A stretch of DNA of 64,000 bases from positions 124,001 to 188,000 of the forward strand of contig JAYPHU010000002.1 in the NCBI GenBank assembly GCA_038127535.1. The letters run 5' to 3'. The notes under the pieces were generated by a model, which was not told where the DNA came from, ran no database searches, and saw nothing but the letters and a program-made list of their open reading frames with translations. This stretch comes from JAYPHU01 sp038127535 (GTDB lineage Bacteria > Pseudomonadota > Alphaproteobacteria > Rhodospirillales > UBA2165). This document shows positions 9,573 through 17,885 of the stretch, piece after piece. The stretch's first letter is position 1. The number at the start of each line of letters is the position of its first letter. A program made the translations under genes and the position numbers.

Positions 9573-10727
9573 ATGAACACCAAAGCCCACAAAGCCCTGT
9601 TGCCGGCGGGTATTGCCGATGTTTTGCCGCCCGATGCCGAATTCGAGGCCGGCATAACCGAGGCTATCATGGCTCATTTCGCCCGGCATGGCTTTGAGCG
9701 GGTGAAACCGCCGCTCCTCGAGTTCGAGGAAAACCTGATTGGCGGTAGCGGTGCGGCAACCGCCTCTCAGACGTTCAGATTAATGGATCCGATTTCTCAA
9801 CGGATGATGGGACTCCGGGCGGACATGACCTTGCAGATCGCCCGGATCGCCGCAACCCGCCTGTCGGATGTGCCGCGCCCGTTGCGCCTTGGCTATGCCG
9901 GCCAGGTACTCAGGGTGCGCGGCTCGGCGCTTCGCCCGGAACGCCAGTTCGGCCAAACAGGGATTGAGCTGATTGGCTCATCCTCACCGGCCGCGGACGC
10001 GGAGGTCATTCTTTTAGCGATCCAAGGACTGGAAGCCAGGGGCATCACGGGGCTCTCAGTGGATTTGGGACTGCCAACATTGGTGCCCATACTCTGCGCC
10101 CAGCACAATCTGGACCTGGGCGCCATCGGCGAGGAATTGAGGGGTGCGCTGAACCAGAAGGATACGGCCGAGATCAAAACGCTGCTTGGCGACAAGGCCG
10201 CGGATTTTACCGCGCTCATCGACGCCGTGGGCCCGGCGGATAAAGCCTTGTCGGAACTGCGCGCCATCGGCATGTCAGGCGATGCGGAAAGTGCATTGGC
10301 CAATTTGGAAACGGTGATTTCAATCCTGCGGTCAAAAATGCCGGACATCCGGCTGACCGTCGATCCGGTCGAACTTCGCGGATACGAATACCATACGGGT
10401 CTCACCTTTACACTGTTCGCCCGAGATATTATCGGCGAGCTGGGCCGGGGTGGCCGGTATCGGACGGGGCCGGATAACGGCCGGCCGAAAGAAGATGCCA
10501 CGGGTATTACCTTATTCGTCGATTCAATTCTAAACGCCGCGCCGGCCGCACATGCTGCAAAACGGGTGTGTGTGCCTATGGAGACCGGCAATGACGCGCT
10601 GATGGCTCTGCATGCGAACGGATGGATTACGGTGAACTCCCTGGGACATGGGCCGGATTTGGCCGAGGAAGCCGGGCGGCTCAACTGCACCCATGTCCTG
10701 GTGGACGGCGCACCGAAGGAAATTTGA
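9573..10727 (+). CDS. hisZ: ATP phosphoribosyltransferase regulatory subunit
   Basis: A histidyl-tRNA synthetase-like protein that lost aminoacylation and acts as the regulatory subunit for the short form of HisG, the first enzyme of histidine biosynthesis. Class II synthetase motifs are recognisable: motif 2 region (RPLRLGYAGQVLR), RQFGQTGIELIG and the late DPVELRGYEYHTGLTFTLFA with ELGRGGRY. The protein is 384 residues, has no anticodon-binding domain, and is normal for HisZ. A start at the ATG 9573 is preferred over the adjacent TTG at 9570. purA follows 32 bases downstream, the typical hisZ-purA arrangement of this group. hisG is not in the window. Confidence 0.93.
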   Translation: MNTKAHKALLPAGIADVLPPDAEFEAGITEAIMAHFARHGFERVKPPLLEFEENLIGGSGAATASQTFRLMDPISQRMMGLRADMTLQIARIAATRLSDVPRPLRLGYAGQVLRVRGSALRPERQFGQTGIELIGSSSPAADAEVILLAIQGLEARGITGLSVDLGLPTLVPILCAQHNLDLGAIGEELRGALNQKDTAEIKTLLGDKAADFTALIDAVGPADKALSELRAIGMSGDAESALANLETVISILRSKMPDIRLTVDPVELRGYEYHTGLTFTLFARDIIGELGRGGRYRTGPDNGRPKEDATGITLFVDSILNAAPAAHAAKRVCVPMETGNDALMALHANGWITVNSLGHGPDLAEEAGRLNCTHVLVDGAPKEI

Positions 10728-10759
10728 ACCAACCAGATGATTTGAAGTGAGTGAGATAA

Positions 10760-12052
10760 ATGGCGAACGTAGTGGTCGTCGGCTCCCAATGGGGCGACGA
10801 GGGAAAAGGCAAAATTGTGGACTGGCTGTCGGAACGGGCGGATGTGGTCGTCCGGTTTCAGGGCGGACACAATGCCGGTCACACGCTGGTCATCGACAAT
10901 GTGACCTACAAGCTGAGCCTTCTGCCCTCGGGTATTGTCCGGCCGGGCAAACTGTCGGTGATCGGCAACGGCGTGGTCATCGACCCGAGGGCGCTATTGA
11001 AGGAAATCGACACCATCCGCGAATTGGGCGTCGCCGTGTCGCCGGAGAATTTGGTCGTCGCCGAGAACGCTTCGCTGATCCTGCCGCTTCACAAAGGCCT
11101 GGATCAAGCTCGGGAAGAGGCCCTGGGGCGCGCCAAGATCGGCACCACGGGTCGGGGCATCGGCCCGGCGTATGAAGATAAGGTCGGACGCCGCGCTATC
11201 CGGGTCGGCGATTTGGCAGATCGGGAGCTCCTGGAACAACGGGTTGATCAGCTGCTGTTGCATCACAATGCTCTGCTCCGGGGCCTTGGCTCCACCGAGG
11301 TGGATCGGGGCGAGGTGATCGATCAACTATTGGAGATTGCGCCGAAACTGCTGCCCTATTCGGCCACCGTCTGGCGCAAATTGGATGAAGTCCGCCGCCA
11401 GGGTAAACGCATCCTTTTTGAGGGCGCTCAAGGCACCATGCTCGACAACGACCACGGTACCTACCCGTATGTCACCTCTTCCAACACGGTCGCGGGCCAG
11501 GCTGCCGTCGGCTCCGGGCAGGGACCGAAAGTAGCGGACTATGTGCTGGGCATCACCAAGGCTTATACCACGCGCGTGGGTTCCGGCCCCTTTCCGACGG
11601 AGCTCGAGGACGAGATCGGACAGCTTTTGGGCGAGCGCGGCCACGAATTCGGCACGGTTACAGGGCGCAAGCGCCGCTGCGGTTGGTTTGACGCCGTTTT
11701 GGTGCGCCAGGCGGTCAAAGTGGGCGGAATCAGCGGTATTGCCCTGACCAAGTTAGATGTCCTGGACGGAATGGAGTCGCTGAACGTCTGCATTGGCTAC
11801 GAAATCGACGGCGAAACCTACGACTATCTACCGGCTTCCGCGACGGCTCAGGCCAAGGTCACGCCCATTTACGAGACTCTGGGCGGCTGGGACGAAAGCA
11901 CCCGAGGCGCCAGGAGCTGGGCCGAGTTGCCGGCCACGGCGGTGAAGTATATCCGCCGTGTCGAGGAACTGATCGAAGCTCCGGTCGCCCTCCTTTCGAC
12001 CAGTCCTGAGCGGGATGACACGATCCTGGTCCGGGATCCGTTCGCCGATTAA
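10760..12052 (+). CDS. purA: Adenylosuccinate synthetase
   Basis: Catalyses GTP-dependent condensation of IMP and aspartate to adenylosuccinate, the first committed step to AMP. The N-terminal signature GSQWGDEGKGKIVDWL contains the phosphate-binding loop and catalytic Asp, followed by GGHNAGHT with the catalytic His. GTTGRGIGPAYEDK, FEGAQGTMLD and VTGRKRRCGWFD are the other family blocks. At 430 residues it is full length. It lies directly after hisZ and is probably in the same transcription unit. A short inverted repeat (12057-12074) follows the stop but has no T-run. Confidence 0.97.
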   Translation: MANVVVVGSQWGDEGKGKIVDWLSERADVVVRFQGGHNAGHTLVIDNVTYKLSLLPSGIVRPGKLSVIGNGVVIDPRALLKEIDTIRELGVAVSPENLVVAENASLILPLHKGLDQAREEALGRAKIGTTGRGIGPAYEDKVGRRAIRVGDLADRELLEQRVDQLLLHHNALLRGLGSTEVDRGEVIDQLLEIAPKLLPYSATVWRKLDEVRRQGKRILFEGAQGTMLDNDHGTYPYVTSSNTVAGQAAVGSGQGPKVADYVLGITKAYTTRVGSGPFPTELEDEIGQLLGERGHEFGTVTGRKRRCGWFDAVLVRQAVKVGGISGIALTKLDVLDGMESLNVCIGYEIDGETYDYLPASATAQAKVTPIYETLGGWDESTRGARSWAELPATAVKYIRRVEELIEAPVALLSTSPERDDTILVRDPFAD

Positions 12053-12193
12053 CGCCAATCGGACGGTTATCCGATAGTTAAGGTCTTAATCTGTATTATT
12101 TCTTGGACCTCGCCGTATAACGGGGTAGAGTAGTTATTCGGGCCGCCGGGTGACCGGCCGGCCCGTGGGATAACGCTGCAGAATCGGACTCCC

Positions 12194-14401
12194 ATGGCGG
12201 AAGCACCGCTTGAAGATGAAGTTGACGTGGCGCCACCGCCGGGTGACGCCGCCCCAGAACAGGAACAAGAACAGGAGGCCGAGCCCGAACCCGTCGTCGG
12301 AGCCGTAGCCGATCTGGAACCCGACGGCGAGATGGAAGAGCTCCTGCCCGAGGAAAACCCGACCATGTCAGCCGGGCTCCTGCTGGATTTGGACGCGCCG
12401 GAGGAGGTGGATGACGCGCCGCCGGTCACGCTCCGTCAGCGCTATGACATTTTTCCGTCCAAAGCCCTGCCGGAACTTGATTCACCCTCAGCGAAAGCCT
12501 TCGAAGTCATCGACAGCCAAAATCCAGGCGTCAAAATATTTGCCCTCATTTGCACGCCGGACCTGCCGGTGCGCGCTATGGAACTGGACGAAATCACGAA
12601 CAGTGAAGTTCCCGGCTGCATGCACCTAATCGACCACGGTACGGTGTATTGGCCCAGCCTGGAACAAAAGGCCCTGGCCCTGATCTATCAAAAACCCTTA
12701 GGCGGACGGTTAACCGATGTATTTGCCGGCGAAACCTCGGACTACCGCAGGGTCGACTACATCCGGCTAAGTCTCGACACCATCCTTCTGGCGGTCAGCA
12801 ATCTGAATTTCCGCAATCTGACTCACCGGGCGATCCGGCATGACAATCTGTTTTTCACGACGGAGAAACGGGATGAAATGGTATTGGGTGATTTCGTTTC
12901 CGCCCCCGCCGGTTTTGACCAGCCGGTAGCCTATGAGACGATTGAACGGAGCATGGCCGATGACGGCGGCCGGGGCACAGGCGAAGTCTCCGACGACATG
13001 TACGCCCTTGGCGTCACGTTGGCCTTTCTCTGCCAGAAAGGACTGCCCTTTCTAGGGAAATCTAAGGAAGCGTTGATCATCTCCAAGATCGTCGACACCT
13101 CCTTTCAAGCGCTGGTCGGCAGCAATCTGTACACGGCCACCATGCTCGATCTGATCCGAGGGCTATTGAACGACGATCCCGATGAAAGATGGGGACTGGA
13201 TGAGGTGGAACTGTGGGCCAGCGGCCGCCGGGTCCCGCCGACCCAGTCTTCGGGTCAAAAGAAGTCACAACGTCCGCTGATGTTCGGTGATTTTGGCCAT
13301 GTCAGTCCGCGGACGCTCGCCTATTCCATGGCGCGCCGCCCGGAATCGGCGATCAAAATGATCCGGGACGGGACGATTGAACAATGGGTATCCATGGGCC
13401 TGACCAACAAGGACATGGCCGCCGCTATCGCGGCCCGGCTTGAGGCGACTGGCGACCCGGACGAGAAAAATCCGGATAAAGAGCACATGCTGCTCACCCG
13501 TATTTTGATGATCATGGATCCCATCGCCCCAATTCGCTACAAGGGAGTGTCTTATATGCCGGATGCGTTCGGCACCGCCCTGGCGATTGAGCGGCTGCGT
13601 GGCAGCAATGTGCGAATTCTGGCGGAATCCATTATTAAGAATGTGCCGCAGGCCTGGTTTAAAGCCTCTGCGGTTTCGCAAGAATCAGTGTTCATCGAGA
13701 ATGACGCCTATATCAAGATCAAGGGCTATCTGCAAAAGGCCGGCCCCGGATTTGGCGTTGAACGCTGCCTCTATGAACTAAATGACGGCCTCACCTGCCA
13801 AAGCCCGCTGGTGAAAAACGAATATGTCCTGAAAATCGAGGACATGCTGCCGGCCCTGAATTCGGCCGAAAAGCGCGTTGATACGAAAACCCCGCCCATT
13901 GACCGGCATATCGCGGCATTCATCGCCGCCCGCATCGGGGGCAGCATCGAATCCATGTTGAACGGGCTCAATGACCCGGACGACGCACTCAAGGTTATGG
14001 CGATCCTCAAATTGCTAGCGGAACTGCAGGTCCGATTTGGCCCGGAAAGCCTGCTCGGGCTGGCCCGTTGGATCGGCGGCCAAGTCGGACCGGTGATCAA
14101 ACTCTATCACAGCCGCATCACCCGCAAGGCGATTGAATCGGCGGTGCCCGACCTGGTCCGAAGCGGCCAATTGCCGGCGCTGATCGAGCTTCTCGACGAT
14201 CCGGAGGCGCGTCTGATCGATCAGCAAGGCTATGCCATGGCGGTCGCCCAATTCGAATTGGCGGAAGATGAAATCCAGAAAATTCATGAGGATATGGGAC
14301 CCGTTTCCACCAAAACAGACCGCACCGCCAAGCAAGTCGCAGCGGTCACCTCGATCACCATCATGACATTCGTCATCGCATTGTTGATTATTTCGGGCTG
14401 A
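12194..14401 (+). CDS. Protein pseudokinase with C-terminal membrane anchor
   Basis: A 735-residue protein. Residues 1-75 are acidic and Pro/Glu-rich. Residues 80-350 have a eukaryotic-type kinase fold: a catalytic-loop equivalent HRAIRHDNLFF starting at His211, a DFG equivalent DFV at 233-235, SDDMYALGVTLAFL for the F-helix region and DPDERWGLDEV for the C-lobe end. The catalytic Asp is Ala213, the DFG Gly is Val235, the beta-3 strand (FALIC) has no Lys, and no glycine-rich loop is seen. It should therefore lack phosphotransfer activity. Residues 350-710 are largely helical with no recognised domain. A single hydrophobic helix at about 714-734 ends the protein, suggesting a tail anchor. It is 7 bases from the next membrane-protein gene. 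Confidence 0.82.
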   Translation: MAEAPLEDEVDVAPPPGDAAPEQEQEQEAEPEPVVGAVADLEPDGEMEELLPEENPTMSAGLLLDLDAPEEVDDAPPVTLRQRYDIFPSKALPELDSPSAKAFEVIDSQNPGVKIFALICTPDLPVRAMELDEITNSEVPGCMHLIDHGTVYWPSLEQKALALIYQKPLGGRLTDVFAGETSDYRRVDYIRLSLDTILLAVSNLNFRNLTHRAIRHDNLFFTTEKRDEMVLGDFVSAPAGFDQPVAYETIERSMADDGGRGTGEVSDDMYALGVTLAFLCQKGLPFLGKSKEALIISKIVDTSFQALVGSNLYTATMLDLIRGLLNDDPDERWGLDEVELWASGRRVPPTQSSGQKKSQRPLMFGDFGHVSPRTLAYSMARRPESAIKMIRDGTIEQWVSMGLTNKDMAAAIAARLEATGDPDEKNPDKEHMLLTRILMIMDPIAPIRYKGVSYMPDAFGTALAIERLRGSNVRILAESIIKNVPQAWFKASAVSQESVFIENDAYIKIKGYLQKAGPGFGVERCLYELNDGLTCQSPLVKNEYVLKIEDMLPALNSAEKRVDTKTPPIDRHIAAFIAARIGGSIESMLNGLNDPDDALKVMAILKLLAELQVRFGPESLLGLARWIGGQVGPVIKLYHSRITRKAIESAVPDLVRSGQLPALIELLDDPEARLIDQQGYAMAVAQFELAEDEIQKIHEDMGPVSTKTDRTAKQVAAVTSITIMTFVIALLIISG

Positions 14402-14408
14402 GGGCGGC

Positions 14409-15032
14409 ATGGAATTCAGAAAAAGTTCAATGGCGATAACCTGGTGGGCGTTACTGATCGCCGGCGCCCTGTTTATCTTTACGGGCATGGTGCTGCTGCT
14501 TGTGTGCGGGTTGATTCCCGGCATCGTCGCCTACCTTATCGATCGCTCCCCGAAGAAATACGCCACATTCTGTGTCGGCGGTATGAACTTGGCCGGCATC
14601 TGCCCCGCGGCGCTGAAACTCTGGAACGGCGACAACAATGTGGCCCAAGCGTTTGCCATCCTCACCAGCCCGTTTGAACTGATTATCATATTTTCCGCCG
14701 CGTCCTTCGGCTGGCTGATTTATTTCTTCGTGCCGCCCATCGTCGTTGCGCTGCTCACTGTGATCGCGCAGCATCGGATTGCTCAGTTGCGGGAAGAGCA
14801 AAAGGTCCTCATCAAGGACTGGGGCGATGGCATCGCGGTCAGGCCGGAGGCCATGGATTTAGCCCGCGCGGAGCAGGAAGCCGCCGCCGCACCGCCGCCG
14901 CCCGATGACACAGACAAGCAGGGAGATATGGACTCAGAGCCGAGTGGCGAAGAGGCCTCTGCCGACGCCGAAAGCAAAGTGCCGCCACCGGGCGAACCAG
15001 CGCCCGAACAGGACAAGGCCAGCGCCGCTTAA
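14409..15032 (+). CDS. Small multi-pass membrane protein paired with the pseudokinase
   Basis: A 207-residue protein with hydrophobic segments at about residues 10-42 (long enough for one or two helices), 52-72 and 82-115, then a soluble Ala/Pro/acidic C-terminal tail of about 80 residues (EQEAAAAPPPPDDTDK). The low-complexity, Pro- and Glu-rich tail resembles in composition the N-terminus of the adjacent pseudokinase. The ATG follows GAGGGCGG and lies 7 bases after the pseudokinase stop, so they form an operon. I do not recognise the family. A role in docking or regulating the tail-anchored pseudokinase is inference from co-location. Confidence 0.75.
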   Translation: MEFRKSSMAITWWALLIAGALFIFTGMVLLLVCGLIPGIVAYLIDRSPKKYATFCVGGMNLAGICPAALKLWNGDNNVAQAFAILTSPFELIIIFSAASFGWLIYFFVPPIVVALLTVIAQHRIAQLREEQKVLIKDWGDGIAVRPEAMDLARAEQEAAAAPPPPDDTDKQGDMDSEPSGEEASADAESKVPPPGEPAPEQDKASAA

Positions 15033-15042
15033 ATTCCCCAAA

Positions 15043-15057
15043 GCCCCCCGAAGGGGC
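15043..15057 (-). terminator. Short GC hairpin between convergent genes
   Basis: GCCCC / GGGGC arms around a 5-base loop, immediately followed on the minus strand by CTTTGG. It lies 27 bases after the rpoH stop and 10 bases after the stop of the plus-strand membrane-protein gene, so it may serve both. The stem is short. Confidence 0.45.
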
Positions 15058-15084
15058 GTTAGTGCTGAGATCAGTCGAGAGACA

Positions 15085-15966
15085 TTATCCAATGCGTTGT
15101 TCCAACGCAGCGTTACGCATGGATTTCTGTAGCTTCTCAAAGGCGCGCACTTCGATCTGACGAACGCGCTCCCGCGAGATCCCGAATTTCTGGCTGAGGA
15201 TTTCCAACGTCGCCGGCGAGTCCTTCAAACGGCGTTCCACCAGGATATGACGTTCCCGCTCCGTCAAGCCTTCCATGGCATGGGCCAGCAGGATACGGCG
15301 GTTGTCCAGCTCCTCGGACCTGGCCATTTGATCCTCCTGGGATACCTGGTCATCGGTCAGCCAATCCAGCCACTCGCCCTCGCCTTCCTCGCGCACAGGC
15401 GCGTTCAAGGAACTGTCGTGCTTGGCCATCCGGCGGGTCATGGAGACAGCTTCTTTTTCGGAGACATTGAGGCGCTCGGCGTTCTGGGAGACCTGTTCCG
15501 GCAGGAGATCGCCATCGTCGATCGCCTTCATTTCGTTCTTGAGCTTGCGCAGGTTGAAGAACAGTTTCTTATGGGCCGCCGTGGTGCCCATCTTCACCAG
15601 CGACCAGGAGTTCAGGATGTATCCCTGGATGGCGGCGCGGATCTACCAAATGGCGTAAAAGGCGAGGCGGAGGCCTTTGTCCGGATCAAAGCGCTTCATC
15701 GCCTGCATCATGCCGACATTGCCTTCGGAAATCAGCTCACCGACGGGCAGTCCGTAGTCGCGGTAACCCATGGCGATCTTGGCAACGAGACGCAGGTGGC
15801 TGTTGACCATCGCATGAGCAGCTTCATGGTCTTCCTTCTTGATCCAACGGTTCGCCAGGTCCACTTCTTCCTCCTGCTCCAGCATAGGGAACTTGCGGAT
15901 TTTCTGCAGATACCGGGAAAGGTTCGCTTTGGGGGTCAGGGAAATGTTGATCGTTTGAACAGCCAT
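15085..15966 (-). pseudogene. rpoH: RNA polymerase sigma-32 (heat-shock) factor interrupted by an in-frame TAG
   Basis: A complete RpoH-type sigma factor of 293 codons apart from one stop. The N-terminus reads KANLSRYLQKIRKFPMLEQ, region 2 includes SHLRLVAKIAMGYRDYGLP and ELISEGNVGMMQAMKRFDP. The sequence then reads FYAIW-TAG-IRAAIQGYI, where the family has the invariant Trp-Trp of region 2.4. The second Trp (codon 108, bases 15643-15645) is TAG instead of TGG, a single G-to-A change. The same frame continues without error through the RpoH box (KKLFFNLRKLK) and region 4 (HILVERRLKDS, ISRERVRQIEVRAFEKL). If real, only an N-terminal fragment would be made unless the amber is suppressed. Because rpoH is rarely dispensable, a base error or strain variant must be considered. 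Confidence 0.88.
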
Positions 15967-16115
15967 CGCTGTGTTTCACTCCGGTGTTGTGACCCTGGGG
16001 GTCGGTTCGTCGGGGTTGTTTTTCGATGACATGATCATCAATCCGAAGACCGCTTCCGTTCAATGAATGGACTGTTTAACTGTGTAAGCGAATGTAAGAA
16101 TCGAAAATTTTTGCG

Positions 16116-17078
16116 TTACAACAGCGTTTGTATGTCGGCGGGCAATTTACTCTGGAATTGAAGCCGCTCTCCACTGGCAGGGTGGGTAAATCCGATCAGG
16201 TAAGCATGCAACGCCTGACGGCCCAATACCGCCACGCTTTCGGCAAATTCCTCGGGTGCCTTTTTCAACCGCTTGGCGTCGCCGCCGCCATAGAGCGGAT
16301 CACCCACAACCGGATGGCCGCGTGACGCCAGATGGACTCTAATTTGATGGGTCCGGCCGGTCTCCAGCCGGCATTCAACGAGGGTCGCCGCCGAGCCCAA
16401 TTTCCTCAGAGTTGAATAGTGGGTGATCGCTCTCTTACCCCCACGGGAGACCACGGCCATCTTCTTCCGGTTGCGGGGATTGCGCCCGATATTGCCGGTG
16501 ATCGTATCCGCTTTGGGAGACGGCGTTCCCCAGACCACAGCCTGATAGGCGCGATCCAAACTATGCTCGGCAAACTGAGCGGCTAGACCTTGGTGCGCGG
16601 CGTCGTTTTTCGCCGCCACCATCAGCCCGGACGTGTATTTATCGAGCCGGTGAACGATGCCGGGCCGCAATTCTCCGCCGATTCCGGAGAGACTCCCACC
16701 GCAATGGGCGATCAGCGCATTGACCAATGTCCGGTCCAGGTTGCCGGGCGCCGGATGCACTACCAGGCCCGCCGGCTTGTTGATGACGATTAAATCATCA
16801 TCCTCATAAACGACGTCGAGGGCGATTTTCTGACCCGCCGGCCGGGCAGGCTTGGCAGCCGGGATGCGGACAAGAATTTCATCTCCCGGTTTGACCCGGC
16901 GTGAGGGCTCGGTTAGTGTCCCGCCGCCGCCGGAAACGCAGCCGGATTCAATGAGGGTCTTTAGGCGGGATCGGGACAGACCATCCACCTGCTCGCCCAG
17001 GAATTTGTCCAGGCGGACGCCCTCGTCCCGCTCGGAAACGGTGACGGTAATTTCGCGCTCGGCCGGAGTGTCGGTCAT
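16116..17078 (-). CDS. rluD: 23S rRNA pseudouridine synthase, RluD family
   Basis: A 320-residue RluA/RluD-family enzyme. It has an N-terminal S4 RNA-binding domain (about residues 17-75; RLDKFLGEQVDGLSRSRLK), then the catalytic domain with VINKPAGLVVHPAPG and GIVHRLDKYTSGLMV, where the Asp of HRLD is the catalytic residue. RTHQIRVHLASRGHPVVGDPLYG closes the fold. Odd: the Asp normally found two places after the catalytic one (HRLDKDTSG) is Tyr here (codon at 16635-16637). The gene lies upstream of rpoH on the same strand, as in many alphaproteobacteria, and starts only 21 bases from the divergent gene at 17100. Confidence 0.9.
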   Translation of the reverse strand: MTDTPAEREITVTVSERDEGVRLDKFLGEQVDGLSRSRLKTLIESGCVSGGGGTLTEPSRRVKPGDEILVRIPAAKPARPAGQKIALDVVYEDDDLIVINKPAGLVVHPAPGNLDRTLVNALIAHCGGSLSGIGGELRPGIVHRLDKYTSGLMVAAKNDAAHQGLAAQFAEHSLDRAYQAVVWGTPSPKADTITGNIGRNPRNRKKMAVVSRGGKRAITHYSTLRKLGSAATLVECRLETGRTHQIRVHLASRGHPVVGDPLYGGGDAKRLKKAPEEFAESVAVLGRQALHAYLIGFTHPASGERLQFQSKLPADIQTLL

Positions 17079-17099
17079 GCGCCAGAGTGGCCCAGGAAC

Positions 17100-17447
17100 A
17101 TGCAGTCGAACAAGGGTATTATTTCTGTTGTAATCATTCTCGGCGTTATCCTCGCCGCCGGGTTCGTCGCGCTCGGTTACGGGTTCATCAAGAAGTCGTC
17201 AGACCCTGATTTTTCTTTCTTCAAACGTAACGCGCCGGAGTCATTTCGAACAAAACGAAACATTCCAGCCAGTAAAATTAACCTCGAATTCAAACTTCCG
17301 CCGGGCGCAAAAGTCGAAAACATCATGACATCGGGCCGTCAGGTTGTCGTTCACATCGCCAACGGGGATGGATCTGCGGGAATCCTGATCCTGGACAGTG
17401 GGTCGGGTGAGATGATTCGCCGCGTCAATTTGACGTCTGGGCCGTGA
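17100..17447 (+). CDS. Small single-pass membrane protein (DUF6476-like)
   Basis: A 115-residue protein with one N-terminal transmembrane helix (about residues 7-30) and a short soluble domain rich in beta-strands (LEFKLPPGAKVENIMTSGRQ, VVVHIANGDG, ILILDSGSGEMIRR). Position next to rluD and the composition fit a small conserved alphaproteobacterial family of unknown role; the DUF6476 assignment is from memory and unverified. AGGAAC precedes the ATG. The last bases overlap the start of the JAMM peptidase gene, so the two are translationally coupled. Its start codon is 21 bases from that of the divergent rluD. Confidence 0.72.
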   Translation: MQSNKGIISVVIILGVILAAGFVALGYGFIKKSSDPDFSFFKRNAPESFRTKRNIPASKINLEFKLPPGAKVENIMTSGRQVVVHIANGDGSAGILILDSGSGEMIRRVNLTSGP

Positions 17448-17872
17448 TTATCCTCTCCGGCGCCCACCTCACTTCAATAGAGCGCGCGACGGAAGCCGCT
17501 TATCCGGCCGAGGCCTGCGGTTTAATCGTAGGATTACAGGACGCGACCGGCCATTGGCATGTGGCGGAGGTGATCGAGAGCGCCAATATCCTTGCGAACG
17601 AACGTGCCGACCGGTTCGAGGTGGACCCGCAGGTGCGGATTGATACGGAGCGGCGGCTGCGCGGCAGCGATCACTCTCTCATCGGGCATTATCACTCACA
17701 CCCAGATCATCCGGCGGAACCGTCAGCCACGGACCAGGCGATGGCGTATGAGCCCAACCTCATCTGGTTGATCACGTCCGTGGCAGAGGGAAAGGCCGGC
17801 GACACCCGCGCCTTTCGCCTGACCGGCGACCAGCCGGTTATGGAGGAACTGGAACTCAGGGTGGTGAAATAG
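17444..17872 (+). CDS. M67-family (JAMM/MPN+) metallopeptidase
   Basis: A 142-residue Zn-dependent isopeptidase-type domain. The JAMM signature is complete: Glu in YPAEACGLIVG, then GHYHSHPDHPAEPSATD, giving His-x-His plus the Ser and Asp ligands. Bacterial relatives act in removing C-terminal residues from ubiquitin-like sulfur carriers such as ThiS, MoaD or CysO, but no such gene lies beside it (moaD is 43 kb away). The start is a GTG whose bases overlap the stop of the preceding membrane-protein gene. Substrate unknown. Confidence 0.85.
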   Translation: MIILSGAHLTSIERATEAAYPAEACGLIVGLQDATGHWHVAEVIESANILANERADRFEVDPQVRIDTERRLRGSDHSLIGHYHSHPDHPAEPSATDQAMAYEPNLIWLITSVAEGKAGDTRAFRLTGDQPVMEELELRVVK

Positions 17873-17885
17873 CCATACGCGCGGC

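Noticed and set aside
12057..12074. Terminator after purA
   Set aside because: Only a 6-bp stem (ATCGGA / TCCGAT) with no T-run; too weak to list as a feature.
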